Shown here: piece after piece, positions 45,088 to 54,101 of the stretch
Layout of the letters: each line of letters begins with the position of its first letter
How positions within the stretch are numbered: the stretch's first letter is position 1
Assembly: GCF_007997305.1 (NCBI RefSeq)
Contig: NZ_VORZ01000001.1
Location: 1,539,165 to 1,603,164 of the forward strand
DNA from: Psychrobacter frigidicola
Lineage (GTDB): Bacteria > Pseudomonadota > Gammaproteobacteria > Pseudomonadales > Moraxellaceae
Reading direction: 5' to 3'
Length of the DNA: 64,000 nucleotides
Made by a program: the position numbers and the translations under genes
The notes under the pieces: model-generated
What the model was told of the DNA's origin: nothing
Database searches by the model: none
What the model saw: the letters and a program-made list of their open reading frames with translations, nothing else

Positions 45088-45723
45088 CTATTGAAACTGA
45101 ACCAAGCTTTTATATATCATATCGCCAGCGTGTGGAATCAGCTCATCTTCGGCCAGCTCTGGCGGTAGCACCCGCGCCTCTATTTCTTGCTGTGATAATA
45201 GTAACCGTCCAGCGTCAATCTCTTTTTGCAACAAGCACTGTAAGCTTGCCAGACGCAATTGCGCCTCATAACGTTCATGAATCTGCTGTAATGAGATGGG
45301 TGCATGTGCATGAATGTCAGGAAAAATACTGTCAGATGCTAGGATAACCATCTCATTGAGCATCTGCTCGCGTACCAGATCTGCTTTATCAATATTGTTT
45401 TGCATAATATTGGCGAGGCGGCCTTTAGCAGTAAACATCGCCATAAAAAACAGCGTCTGTAACCCGAACACTGCGAGGTATTGCCATAAGTATAAATGCA
45501 CACTGAACAATTTGCTCAGCAGCATCAGCACAATGGCTACCACCACATAACTGACCAATTGCCACAACAGCCACATAATAAGACTATTATCCCCAAACCA
45601 AAACATCTGCTGCTCTTGAAGCGTAATCAGACGCTGACGTGATTGCCACCACTGCCCCTCGCGCCGTTGCAGCTCTTTATAAAAGGCGGTGCGACGTTCA
45701 CTATTATCGGAAAAAATGGGCAT
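45088..45723 (-). CDS. Membrane protein of unknown function between glnD and dapC
   Basis: Not recognised. The 211 residues show a charged N-terminal helical part (1-45), two adjacent hydrophobic segments (about 49-72 and 77-97), and a helical C-terminus (100-211) with QQIHERYEAQLRLASLQCLLQKEIDAGRLLLSQQEIEAR in two pieces, probably a coiled coil. Both termini would be cytoplasmic. It lies on the opposite strand between glnD and dapC, which are adjacent in relatives such as Pseudomonas, so it is probably a lineage-specific insertion. It is monocistronic. Confidence 0.78.
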   Translation of the reverse strand: MPIFSDNSERRTAFYKELQRREGQWWQSRQRLITLQEQQMFWFGDNSLIMWLLWQLVSYVVVAIVLMLLSKLFSVHLYLWQYLAVFGLQTLFFMAMFTAKGRLANIMQNNIDKADLVREQMLNEMVILASDSIFPDIHAHAPISLQQIHERYEAQLRLASLQCLLQKEIDAGRLLLSQQEIEARVLPPELAEDELIPHAGDMIYKSLVQFQ

Positions 45724-46033
45724 ATGAGTAATCCTTACATAATCCGCTAGGTAGCATGGCAGCCATTGTTGTTATATCAAAAAATCATCAGGGGTCATTA
45801 GTAATGAAAATGGCTAAAAACAATCTAACCATTAGCACGGTGAAGATTTGGCTTGGAAGATGACAAAGCCATAACAATGGCTATCAGAAGCAAAAGACAA
45901 AAAATTAGAGAAATGCTACACTGCTCAAATGTAATTTTTCGTTATACCTTCATTATAGCCTGTTGTACAGTCTTTACTAGATGTCACTTATTCTTACTAT
46001 TTGTTACTATCCCTTATTATAGTTAGCCTAATT
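45724..46033. other. Intergenic region upstream of dapC
   Basis: About 310 bases between divergent genes, AT-rich, with promoters expected on both sides. No clear hairpin, repeat or gene is visible. A TTG-initiated extension of dapC from 46001 is discounted because its residues are hydrophobic and non-conserved. Confidence 0.45.
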
Positions 46034-47287
46034 ATGAATCACAACTTATCTTATCTGCACCCTTACCCCTTCGCTAAGATGGCAACTTTACTTGAAAATA
46101 GCGCTCCAGCCCAAGCCTGCACTGAGATTAAGCTGGGTATCGGTGAGCCAAAACATGCCCCTCCCGCCTTTGTACTGGACGTTCTAAGAGAAAACTTGGA
46201 CAAACTATGTCAATATCCAACCACAAAGGGCACTTTTGATCTGCGCCAAACCATCGCGCATTGGTTGGAGAGGCGGTTTTTCCTTCATCATGTGAATCCC
46301 AATACCGAAGTTTTACCGGTGATGGGCACACGTGAGGCGATTTTTAGCTTCGTGCAAGCGGTAATCGATCATGGCGAAACTGCTGAGCCAGTCTCCACAG
46401 ATAAGCAGAACTCTATAAATCAGGACCCTGTAAGTCAGACACCCATAGTCGTCATGCCCAATCCGTTTTATCAAATTTATGAAGGCGCGGCAATACTTGC
46501 GCAGGCGACGCCTTACTTTGTGCCCTGTACCGTAGATAACGATTTTAAAGGTGATTACCGCGCTGTTCCCAAAGATATTTGGGAACAAACGCAGCTGTTA
46601 TTTATTTGTAGTCCGAACAATCCTACTGGTTCAATAATGACAATGGACGATTGGGAATTTCTTATCCGCCTGTCTGATAAATACGATTTTATTATTGCCA
46701 GTGACGAGTGTTATAGCGAATTGTACTTTGATGAGCCACCGATTGGTTTGCTACAAGCGTGCGCAACGTTGGGCCGCAATGATTTTAAGAATTGCGTGGT
46801 TTTTCATTCGTTATCAAAACGCTCAAACCTACCAGGTCTGCGCTCAGGTTTTGTCGCAGGTGATGCGTCCATTTTGACCTCTTATCTACAATACCGTACC
46901 TATCAAGGCTGTGCGATGCCCATTCCGCATCAGCTTGCCTCCATTGTTGCATGGCAGGACGAGAAGCATGTGGCGCAGAATCGAGCGCTTTATCAAGAAA
47001 GATTTGCATTGTGGATGGCAGAACTTGGCGAGCTGTTGGATTTACGGATGCCAGAAGCAGGATTCTATTTTTGGATAAAAGTCCCCGAATCGTTCAACGG
47101 TGATGATGAGGTATTTGTGAAAGCTTTGTATGAGCAGGCGAATATTCATGCCTTAGCAGGTCGCTATTTATCCCGTGAAGTGAATGGTAAGAATCCAGGT
47201 GAAGGCTATGTGCGTGTTGCGCTTGTCGCTAGCGTTGAGGAAAGTCGTGAGGCAATCAATCGCATCCGTAAGCTTCTTAATGCTTAA
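46034..47287 (+). CDS. dapC: Succinyldiaminopimelate transaminase DapC
   Basis: PLP-dependent aminotransferase of the lysine/diaminopimelate pathway, converting N-succinyl-2-amino-6-ketopimelate to the diamine. The fold-type I features are visible: MNHNLSYLHPYPF and IKLGIGEPKH at the start, CSPNNPTGS near 192-200, ASDECYSELYF near 222-232, and the PLP lysine Lys262 in SLSKRSN. At 417 residues it is about 15-20 longer than Pseudomonas DapC because of a polar insert (about 115-136) before the VVMPNPFYQIYEG strand. The ATG at 46034 is the natural start. It probably shares regulation with glnD only by position. Confidence 0.92.
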   Translation: MNHNLSYLHPYPFAKMATLLENSAPAQACTEIKLGIGEPKHAPPAFVLDVLRENLDKLCQYPTTKGTFDLRQTIAHWLERRFFLHHVNPNTEVLPVMGTREAIFSFVQAVIDHGETAEPVSTDKQNSINQDPVSQTPIVVMPNPFYQIYEGAAILAQATPYFVPCTVDNDFKGDYRAVPKDIWEQTQLLFICSPNNPTGSIMTMDDWEFLIRLSDKYDFIIASDECYSELYFDEPPIGLLQACATLGRNDFKNCVVFHSLSKRSNLPGLRSGFVAGDASILTSYLQYRTYQGCAMPIPHQLASIVAWQDEKHVAQNRALYQERFALWMAELGELLDLRMPEAGFYFWIKVPESFNGDDEVFVKALYEQANIHALAGRYLSREVNGKNPGEGYVRVALVASVEESREAINRIRKLLNA

Positions 47288-47504
47288 AAAATATCTTGGC
47301 TCTTAAAAAACAGCGTTAATAAAGTGAATGAACACCCTTAATATTTAAAACATCCCTAATAATCTTAATTACCCTTATGTTATTGGGGATAAGGGCGTAG
47401 ATAGTGCTATAGTAAAAGGACATTACTGTAGCCTGTCGCACGCAGTAGCTGCTCACTAACTCTATGAAGCAGTCTTTACTGCACGTGCCATCAAGGATGA
47501 TGCC

Positions 47505-49469
47505 ATGCCCCATCTTGATTTTACCCAGCCCCCTTTTGACGTATTAAGTGCCACTGAGCGCCAAAGCCTAAAAAAACATACCCAAGTGCGCTATCTGGCC
47601 GCTAATGAAACTCTACATCCTGACGATTTGCAGTATTTTTTTGTGGTGCTAAAAGGTCAAGTTGAGCAAACCCTAAATGGGGAATTTGTCGCCTCCTATT
47701 TAGGCGGTAACCACTCCGACCATCTCAATAACAATGATTGGTTTGACAGTCGTCGCCTGCCTGAAGAACAAGATAGCGTGTCAGCAGATCTTCAGCCCTA
47801 TAGTTATCACTATCGCGCTGACGAGGACACGTTGTTACTGCAAGTTGATGGCATTGCAATGAATAAAATCAGTGCACAAAATCATCTGGTACGCCAATTA
47901 TTGTCCGATAAATTACCGGAGCGCTTAAAAGCGTTGCAGCAGCGACGCAGCTCACAAAGTCGGTCTTTGGGGTCGACAGGCTATAGCGCACAACAAGAAG
48001 TGCAGCAAATCATGCTACAGCCGGTGACTGATGTTACCTTGTTACCGGTGCATATTATTGATGCAGATAATAGCTTACAGCAAGCGGCTCGCATCATGAC
48101 CGAAGCCGGACTGAAACACGTTCTGGTACGCCCATCAACGGTTTCAGAAAGTGTTTCAGACAATCCATCTATAGCGCTACTTAGCCTCGAGAACTACTCG
48201 GAAAGAACGCTCGGTATTTTAACCGATAATGACATTTGTCGCGCCGTGAGTGAAGAGCAAGACCCTGCCACGACGCCTTGCCAGCGCTATGCAAGCTTTA
48301 ATCTACATACCATTGATACCGATGATGAAATTGGCGATGCCCTTTTGACCATGACCCGTTACCGTATTCATCGCCTGCCGGTTATTGATGCGCAGGGTAA
48401 AGTCGCAGGCATATTGGGGCAAAGCGATATGCTCGCCCATATTGGTCATCATTCCCAACTGATTAGTATTCAAATTGAGCAAGCAAAAGACTTAGCCAGC
48501 CTGCATACCGCAGTGGATTTGATTGGGCGCTATATTCGTGCGCAACATGAGAATGGGGTAAAGATTGGTATCGTCAGCCGTATGGTACAAACGCTGAATG
48601 CACAAGTTTTTACCAAACTCTGGCAACTTATTGTGCCAGATGAGGTCATGAAAAATACGTGTGTGATTGTAATGGGCTCGGAGGGTCGCGGCGAGCAAAT
48701 CATGCGTACCGACCAAGATAATGCCCTTATTATCAAAGATGACTTTTCACACCCAGACTTAGCACAATTTGCGGAGACTTTTAATAATCATCTGGCAACG
48801 CTTGGTTATCCGCTATGCGATGGTAATATCATGATGACCAACCCGATGTGGCGAAAGCCGCTTAAGCAGTTTGAAGCTCAGATTAGCTTATGGTTTAGAA
48901 ACACTGATCCCATGCACAGCATCTATCTGTCCGCCATACTAGACGGTGAATATGTCTGCGGTGATAAAAACTTACTAACACATGTCCGCGAATATTTAAG
49001 AATTGCCCATCGGCAGGCAGACCCTATGTTTGTCCGTCAGTTTGCGCGTGCCGCCTTACAGTTTGGTGACGTGAATCAATGGTGGCAAAAGTTTGTACCT
49101 TTATTGGGTAAGCCCAGCCCAGATGATATTGACCTTAAAAAAGCCGGTATCTTTCCACTGGTGCATGGTATTCGAGCATTGGCGTTAGAGAACCATATCG
49201 TGCAAGTATCCAGTACCAAAAATCGGCTAAAAGGATTGGTGCAAGCCCATGCTCTCACTCAAGAGCGTGCGGATACTTTAGGTGAAGCGCTAGAGTTTTT
49301 TATGGCGCAGCGTTTGGCGGTTGCCTTGTCAACGGAGGACAAGCATGCGCGACAAGTTGACCCCACTACTTTGTCGGCGCTTGAGCGTGATGTGTTAAAA
49401 GAATGTTTGGCAGTGGTCAAAAGCTTCAAAGTCCAACTGCGACAGCATTATCAACTGGATATCAATTAA
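47505..49469 (+). CDS. CBS/DUF294 nucleotidyltransferase-like signalling protein
   Basis: A 654-residue cytoplasmic protein with a cyclic-nucleotide-binding-like N-terminal domain (about 10-130), two CBS domains (about 172-320, LGILTDNDICRAV and VAGILGQSDMLAHI), and a DUF294 nucleotidyltransferase-like domain with GSEGRGEQIMRTDQDNALI (about 391-409), where the GS...TDQD pattern is typical. A helical C-terminal domain (about 530-650) completes it. The substrate is unknown; it may be a nucleotide-sensing regulator. The downstream exonuclease starts 18 bases after its stop, a conserved pairing in Acinetobacter and Pseudomonas. Confidence 0.92.
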   Translation: MPHLDFTQPPFDVLSATERQSLKKHTQVRYLAANETLHPDDLQYFFVVLKGQVEQTLNGEFVASYLGGNHSDHLNNNDWFDSRRLPEEQDSVSADLQPYSYHYRADEDTLLLQVDGIAMNKISAQNHLVRQLLSDKLPERLKALQQRRSSQSRSLGSTGYSAQQEVQQIMLQPVTDVTLLPVHIIDADNSLQQAARIMTEAGLKHVLVRPSTVSESVSDNPSIALLSLENYSERTLGILTDNDICRAVSEEQDPATTPCQRYASFNLHTIDTDDEIGDALLTMTRYRIHRLPVIDAQGKVAGILGQSDMLAHIGHHSQLISIQIEQAKDLASLHTAVDLIGRYIRAQHENGVKIGIVSRMVQTLNAQVFTKLWQLIVPDEVMKNTCVIVMGSEGRGEQIMRTDQDNALIIKDDFSHPDLAQFAETFNNHLATLGYPLCDGNIMMTNPMWRKPLKQFEAQISLWFRNTDPMHSIYLSAILDGEYVCGDKNLLTHVREYLRIAHRQADPMFVRQFARAALQFGDVNQWWQKFVPLLGKPSPDDIDLKKAGIFPLVHGIRALALENHIVQVSSTKNRLKGLVQAHALTQERADTLGEALEFFMAQRLAVALSTEDKHARQVDPTTLSALERDVLKECLAVVKSFKVQLRQHYQLDIN

Positions 49470-49487
49470 TATGAATGGTAATTCCTT

Positions 49488-50093
49488 ATGAGCTGGCTTA
49501 AACAGTTATCCTCTTCATGGCAACAAAAGCGATTGCAGCGTCCTGAATTGGCATCAATGTTTGAACCGCCGGTGGCTGGACAGTGGGTGGCGATTGATTG
49601 TGAAATGACTGGATTGAACCCTCGTAAGCATCATCTATTGTCTGTCGCCGCCATTCATGTGAACGGCGATACCATTGATACGGGTAATGGGCTACATTTG
49701 GTCTGCCGTCCGCCGGTTATGCCTGACCGCGATACCATTGTTATTCATGGACTGCGTACTGCGGACGTTGAACATGGTATAAGCTACGATGAGATGCTGG
49801 CGATATTATTACCCTTTATTGATAATCGTCCCATCGTTGGTTTTTGCCCGCAGATTGACACTGCTTTTTTGAACCCTTTGGTTAAGCAATACATGGGTAC
49901 AGCTTTGCCCAATGAAGTGATTGATGTGCGCCTGTTATACAGTCGGCGTATGGGCAATCACGACCAAAGCGCGCCCAATCCATCGCAACATTTGACCAAG
50001 ATTCTAGCGCATTATAATATCCCTGAATTGGGCACGCATGACGCTTACAACGACGCCGTGATGACCGCCATGGCATTTTTGCATGTACGCTAA
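49488..50093 (+). CDS. DnaQ-like 3'-5' exonuclease (DEDDh)
   Basis: A 201-residue exonuclease of the DEDDh type. Motif I is AIDCEMTGL with Asp37 and Glu39; motif II lies in PIVGFCPQIDTAFL with its Asp; motif III is HDAYNDAV near the C-terminus, with the catalytic His and Asp. There is no BRCT or other added domain. The start MSWLKQL follows a weak ribosome site. It lies 18 bases after the DUF294/CBS gene, so the two are co-transcribed and probably act together on a nucleotide or nucleic acid; the target is unknown. Confidence 0.92.
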   Translation: MSWLKQLSSSWQQKRLQRPELASMFEPPVAGQWVAIDCEMTGLNPRKHHLLSVAAIHVNGDTIDTGNGLHLVCRPPVMPDRDTIVIHGLRTADVEHGISYDEMLAILLPFIDNRPIVGFCPQIDTAFLNPLVKQYMGTALPNEVIDVRLLYSRRMGNHDQSAPNPSQHLTKILAHYNIPELGTHDAYNDAVMTAMAFLHVR

Positions 50094-50166
50094 TGTTTAG
50101 CATCTACGTCAATTTAGCAACTCATGTTACTATAGGCGGTTTTCGACATCTGACAATAGATATTTC

Positions 50167-52215
50167 ATGCCTATCCTTCCTAACACTTATAGTCAGCGTT
50201 TACTAATCCCTGTTAGTACGCGCTCATCCAGTACCCGCACATCGAACCGTTTACCATTACCCCGCGACCATAACGGGCGCTTATTCAAGCTGGGTTTGCT
50301 CTGTGTTCTTATGACACTCACGCCCATTGGTGCTCAAGCAGTATTGCCAGCTAACATTCAAGCTGCGTTAACGCGTGCAGTGCTCACACCTGCTGATATT
50401 AGTATTATTATCACGCCAGTCGGTGAAAAAAATACCAGTCGTCTACCGCCAATAATAGAAGTTATTGACAGTGCCAATCTTACTACCAGTACCGACCACA
50501 TTGTTATTACCAGTTCTAGCGCCCCTACCACTACCAACACTAAGCCTCATAAACAGACTTCCGCTAACGTCAATAGTGTTCATAAAAAGACAGAGAGCCA
50601 AAACACACCTATTGTTATCAGCAAACAAGAAATTGCCCAGCAAGAGCGCAAACTCCATGCTTATACCGACGACACTTATACCTATAAAAGTATAGAAAAT
50701 CCGCCTTCTATTCTGCCAGCCCGTGATATTGCATCTACAAATAGCCCTTCTAAAAACAGTTCCTCTAAAAGCAGTCTAAGCACCACGTCTTCTACTATAA
50801 CCGTTCTAAAACCCCTTATTAGCCATCAGCCTAATATCGCCCGCACTCCTGCCAGCACCATGAAACTCATTCCCAGCTTTATTGCGCTTGATACCTTGGG
50901 GGCTGATTTTGTGTGGCACACGCGGGTTTATCATTCGGGTATTATTATTGGTAATCGTTTGCATGGCGACCTAATTATTCAAGGTAGTGGCGACCCAAAA
51001 ATGACTCACGACCGCTTGCAGCAACTGCTTTATCAAGTCCAAAATGCAGGTATACGTCACATTGATGGGGATATTATTATCGACAGCACCATCTTTAGTA
51101 ACGTGACTAAAAACCCAGCCGCTTTTGATAACGCACCATTGCGACCTTATAACGCCAGTCCCGATGGTTTTTTGGTAAATTTTAGTAGTATGGGCATTCA
51201 AAGTTATCCACTAGATAATGGACAAGCCCAGCTAACCTACACCCCGCAACTGGCAAACTATCAGCTGCCTAGTCTTGTGAATACCCGTACCGCAGTCTGT
51301 TCACAAGCCAGCTACAGCTTAGCACCACAGTGGCAAACAGATAAACTGACGTTCAATGCCAATCTTCCAGACAGTTGCGGCGAGCATGTATTTTATGTTG
51401 CTTATCCCGATGCTAAAGACTTCGCTGCTCGAGTTATTGCTGCTAAGTGGCAAGAGTTGGGGAATACTTTGAGCGGAAAAGTAGTGTCACAAGAGACACC
51501 TTATGACGCTACTCAGTCTGCCAAAAACACACAAGCAAAGCGTGGTTTAGCCACCTTGCCAGTGTCGCCACTACCAATAGTCAGCTACCCATCTTTGACC
51601 CTGACTCAGCAAATTTATGACATTAATCATTTCTCAAACAATGTCATGACCGAACAAGTGGCATTATCGATAGCGGCTTATCATAAAACAGCAGTGACAA
51701 AAGCCAATATCGCTCAAACTGGTACGCCCAATATAACCAGTCATAAAACAGCGAGCTTATATCAATTTGGTAAGCCCAACTCTACGAGCTACCCACAAGC
51801 GCTGACAACTATTAATCAGTGGTGGCAAACGCACCTCACTTCACCGCCGCCGCACCTGACTAATGGTTCTGGGTTATGCCGAGATTGCACCGTCACTGCC
51901 TCTAATTTGAATGAGCTATTAACCTACGCTTATCATCACCCAAGCTTTGACGCTTACGTGAATTCCTTAGGTATTGCGGGCGTGAGTGGTACTATTGCAG
52001 CGCACAGTGAGCGCTTGCCGGAGTCGTCTGCCATTGGACGCGCATGGATAAAAACAGGCACATTAGATAATGTCACTTCCATGGCAGGATATGTCAAAGG
52101 CCAATCGGGACAGGATTATGTGGTGGTCGGCTTGATTAACACTGAACACTCTTTAAATACTTATACTGCAAGACCCGTGCTAGACGCCTTACTGGATTGG
52201 ACCGCGCAGCAATGA
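50167..52215 (+). CDS. dacB: D-alanyl-D-alanine carboxypeptidase/endopeptidase PBP4 (DacB) with large insertion
   Basis: Periplasmic low-molecular-mass penicillin-binding protein that trims or splits peptidoglycan cross-links. A 40-residue N-extension precedes a signal segment (41-58, ending GAQA). The active-site triad is present: S-T-M-K with Ser230, S-N-N (HFSNNVMTEQ), and K-T-G (IKTGTLDN). At 682 residues it is much longer than E. coli PBP4 (477). The excess is a Ser/Thr/Asn/Lys-rich insert (about 88-213) just before the SxxK motif, plus the N-extension. The ATG at 50167 is accepted provisionally, since the signal begins unusually far in. Confidence 0.9.
   Translation: MPILPNTYSQRLLIPVSTRSSSTRTSNRLPLPRDHNGRLFKLGLLCVLMTLTPIGAQAVLPANIQAALTRAVLTPADISIIITPVGEKNTSRLPPIIEVIDSANLTTSTDHIVITSSSAPTTTNTKPHKQTSANVNSVHKKTESQNTPIVISKQEIAQQERKLHAYTDDTYTYKSIENPPSILPARDIASTNSPSKNSSSKSSLSTTSSTITVLKPLISHQPNIARTPASTMKLIPSFIALDTLGADFVWHTRVYHSGIIIGNRLHGDLIIQGSGDPKMTHDRLQQLLYQVQNAGIRHIDGDIIIDSTIFSNVTKNPAAFDNAPLRPYNASPDGFLVNFSSMGIQSYPLDNGQAQLTYTPQLANYQLPSLVNTRTAVCSQASYSLAPQWQTDKLTFNANLPDSCGEHVFYVAYPDAKDFAARVIAAKWQELGNTLSGKVVSQETPYDATQSAKNTQAKRGLATLPVSPLPIVSYPSLTLTQQIYDINHFSNNVMTEQVALSIAAYHKTAVTKANIAQTGTPNITSHKTASLYQFGKPNSTSYPQALTTINQWWQTHLTSPPPHLTNGSGLCRDCTVTASNLNELLTYAYHHPSFDAYVNSLGIAGVSGTIAAHSERLPESSAIGRAWIKTGTLDNVTSMAGYVKGQSGQDYVVVGLINTEHSLNTYTARPVLDALLDWTAQQ
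50428..50805 (+). repeat. Low-complexity insertion in the PBP4 gene
   Basis: About 126 codons rich in Thr, Ser, Asn, Lys and Pro lie between the first strand (ADISIIITPVGEK) and the SxxK active site of the PBP4-type gene. In ordinary DacB these are about 20 residues apart. The reading frame is intact and the flanks align with the family, so the insert is likely a disordered surface loop. Confidence 0.65.
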
Positions 52216-52287
52216 TAGCCCAAGATTAATTAAGCACGTCATATTAATTTATTGCTCAATTTTTTTAATATTAATACAGGTCAGCTT

Positions 52288-52776
52288 ATGCCACGCACGA
52301 TACCTAATCTTAGTAAACGCAATACCTCATCAAAAAACTCTAAACCGATAGTAGCGGTAAAAATGACGCAATATGTCGGCTTTTTTGTCGTCGGATATGT
52401 CCTTGCTACAGCAATATTTATGATGATTCAGACTAAATTGACCGTCAACTCGCAACTGGTTACCGTGCTCTCTATTTTAATCGGTGCGTATATCGCCGTG
52501 CATAAATTTATTAAGCATCAGCGCCGTGGCCTAGACCGTAGCGAGATGAACCGTTTAACGATAGGCGGTGTCGCTGTTGTTTGGCTACTGACCGCTATTT
52601 ATTTCATTGGTATCTGGTTCTTGCTATTTGATACCATTGATCGTGAGGTATTACTGGAGATGACCACGCAGCAGCCTTTGCCTTTACTGAGTGCGCTGGT
52701 AATGATATTGGTGCTCACTTTAATCAGTGCGCGCTTAGGTATTTGGGGTTTTAATCGGTTACTTGCCCCTAAATAA
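52288..52776 (+). CDS. Small polytopic membrane protein, unknown function
   Basis: Not recognised. The 162 residues begin MPRTIPNLSKRN, a basic N-terminus, and contain four hydrophobic segments (about 28-45, 51-68, 92-115 and 130-150), so it is an integral inner-membrane protein with both ends probably in the cytoplasm. Between helices 2 and 3 lies KFIKHQRRGLDRSEMNRL, a basic loop. The ATG at 52288 is preferred, preceded by AGGT; a TTG at 52252 gives 12 extra residues. It follows the PBP4 gene at 72 bases and may share its transcript. Confidence 0.75.
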   Translation: MPRTIPNLSKRNTSSKNSKPIVAVKMTQYVGFFVVGYVLATAIFMMIQTKLTVNSQLVTVLSILIGAYIAVHKFIKHQRRGLDRSEMNRLTIGGVAVVWLLTAIYFIGIWFLLFDTIDREVLLEMTTQQPLPLLSALVMILVLTLISARLGIWGFNRLLAPK

Positions 52777-52919
52777 ACGTGCAATAGACGCACCTCAATT
52801 TGCTATAGCCCAAACGACCTACAAACCTTTTGCCCCCTTCGCTCACAAAATCCGTTACGCTGACTCTATACCATAAATTTTAACGTATTAATTGCTCTAC
52901 ATAATTGGGAGACAGCACT

Positions 52920-53447
52920 ATGGATATGTTATTTTTTGACAATATAGACAAGCTTGGGCGTATTGTTCTGACAGCAGCGATGGTTTATATCCTGATTGTT
53001 ATTGTGACCAAAATCTCCGGCAAGCGCTCCACCTCCCAGCTCAATAATTTTGACTGGATTGTTACGGTAATGATTGGCTCATTGGGTGCTAGTACGATAT
53101 TGCTCGAAGATATCCCGTTTATTGAGGGCGGGTCGGCTATTGCCGTACTTTATCTCATGCAATTTTTGGTGACCAAATATACCTCTCTCTCGCCGCAGTT
53201 TAGTAGTGTTCTTTTATCTGAGCCACGCATTGTTTTTTATCAAGGGCAATATTTACCAGACGCCATGCGCGCTGAGCGTCTGAATCGTCAAGAGCTTGAG
53301 AACGCGATGCGTGCTGAGGGCGTTCATAAATTAAGTGATGTTGAGGCGATAGTATTCGAGTCTAATGCCACACTGACGGTCATTACTAAAAACAAAGAAA
53401 TGCCCACTGATGCTGTTTCTGAAACGCTATTACCGTTAACAGATTGA
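52920..53447 (+). CDS. DUF421 membrane protein (YetF family)
   Basis: A 175-residue inner-membrane protein of the DUF421/YetF family, whose function is not established. Three hydrophobic helices (about 8-100) are followed by a cytoplasmic domain. Family blocks: KISGKRSTSQLNNFDWIVTV, GSLGAST, and the soluble domain strand-helix LLSEPRIVFYQGQYL...LNRQELENAMRAEGV. The ATG at 52920 is chosen because GGGAGA lies just upstream; the in-frame TTG at 52905 lies on the Shine-Dalgarno itself. It ends 57 bases before rlmH and may be co-transcribed with it. Confidence 0.87.
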   Translation: MDMLFFDNIDKLGRIVLTAAMVYILIVIVTKISGKRSTSQLNNFDWIVTVMIGSLGASTILLEDIPFIEGGSAIAVLYLMQFLVTKYTSLSPQFSSVLLSEPRIVFYQGQYLPDAMRAERLNRQELENAMRAEGVHKLSDVEAIVFESNATLTVITKNKEMPTDAVSETLLPLTD

Positions 53448-53504
53448 GTAGATTAAACGTCATTTTTCATTATAAATAATATAGAGAATAGAGGATTAGC
53501 CGCA

Positions 53505-53993
53505 ATGAAAGTACGACTGTTAACCGTCGGTAATAAAATGCCAAGCTGGATACAAAGCGGTTTTGATGAATACTATAAACGTATCCAGCCAATGCTTAGT
53601 ACTGAAATCATTGAGCTGGCAGCGGCTAAGCGTGCCAAAAATCCTTCTGAGGCCAATCTTGCTCAGTATCGTGAGCAAGAGGGTCAGTCAATTTTAGCCG
53701 CTCATAATAGTGCCGGACGCGAGCAGCTATGGGTGTTGGATGTCAAAGGTAAAATGCTATCAACAGAAAACTTAGCCGAAAAACTGGCAGAGGCAATGCA
53801 GCAAGGCAATGATATTGCGCTCGTGATTGGTGGCGCGGATGGAGTCTCAAAAGAGGTATTAGATAACGCTGATATGAAATGGTCATTATCTGCATTGACC
53901 TTGCCGCATCCTTTAGTGCGGGTAGTATTAATGGAACAATTATATCGAGCGATGAGTATTAATAACAACCACCCTTATCACCGTGGCAATTAG
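53505..53993 (+). CDS. rlmH: 23S rRNA (pseudouridine-1915-N3)-methyltransferase RlmH
   Basis: SPOUT-type methyltransferase that modifies pseudouridine 1915 in helix 69 of 23S rRNA. The knotted SAM-binding C-terminus is intact: LVIGGADGVSKEVL and SLSALTLPHPLVRVVLMEQLYRA, ending NNHPYHRGN, the near-invariant tail. At 162 residues it is only seven longer than E. coli RlmH. The ATG at 53505 is the standard start (MKVRLLTVGNKMPSW). It sits after DUF421, not next to rsfS as in E. coli. Confidence 0.96.
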   Translation: MKVRLLTVGNKMPSWIQSGFDEYYKRIQPMLSTEIIELAAAKRAKNPSEANLAQYREQEGQSILAAHNSAGREQLWVLDVKGKMLSTENLAEKLAEAMQQGNDIALVIGGADGVSKEVLDNADMKWSLSALTLPHPLVRVVLMEQLYRAMSINNNHPYHRGN

Positions 53994-54101
53994 AATCTAG
54001 TCATTAAAACTTACTGACTGGAAGAAATAAGAAACTCATATCAATAAAATATCAATCACTAAACGGATTGAAAAAATCGTGCGCGCCCTAATAACTGGCA
54101 C

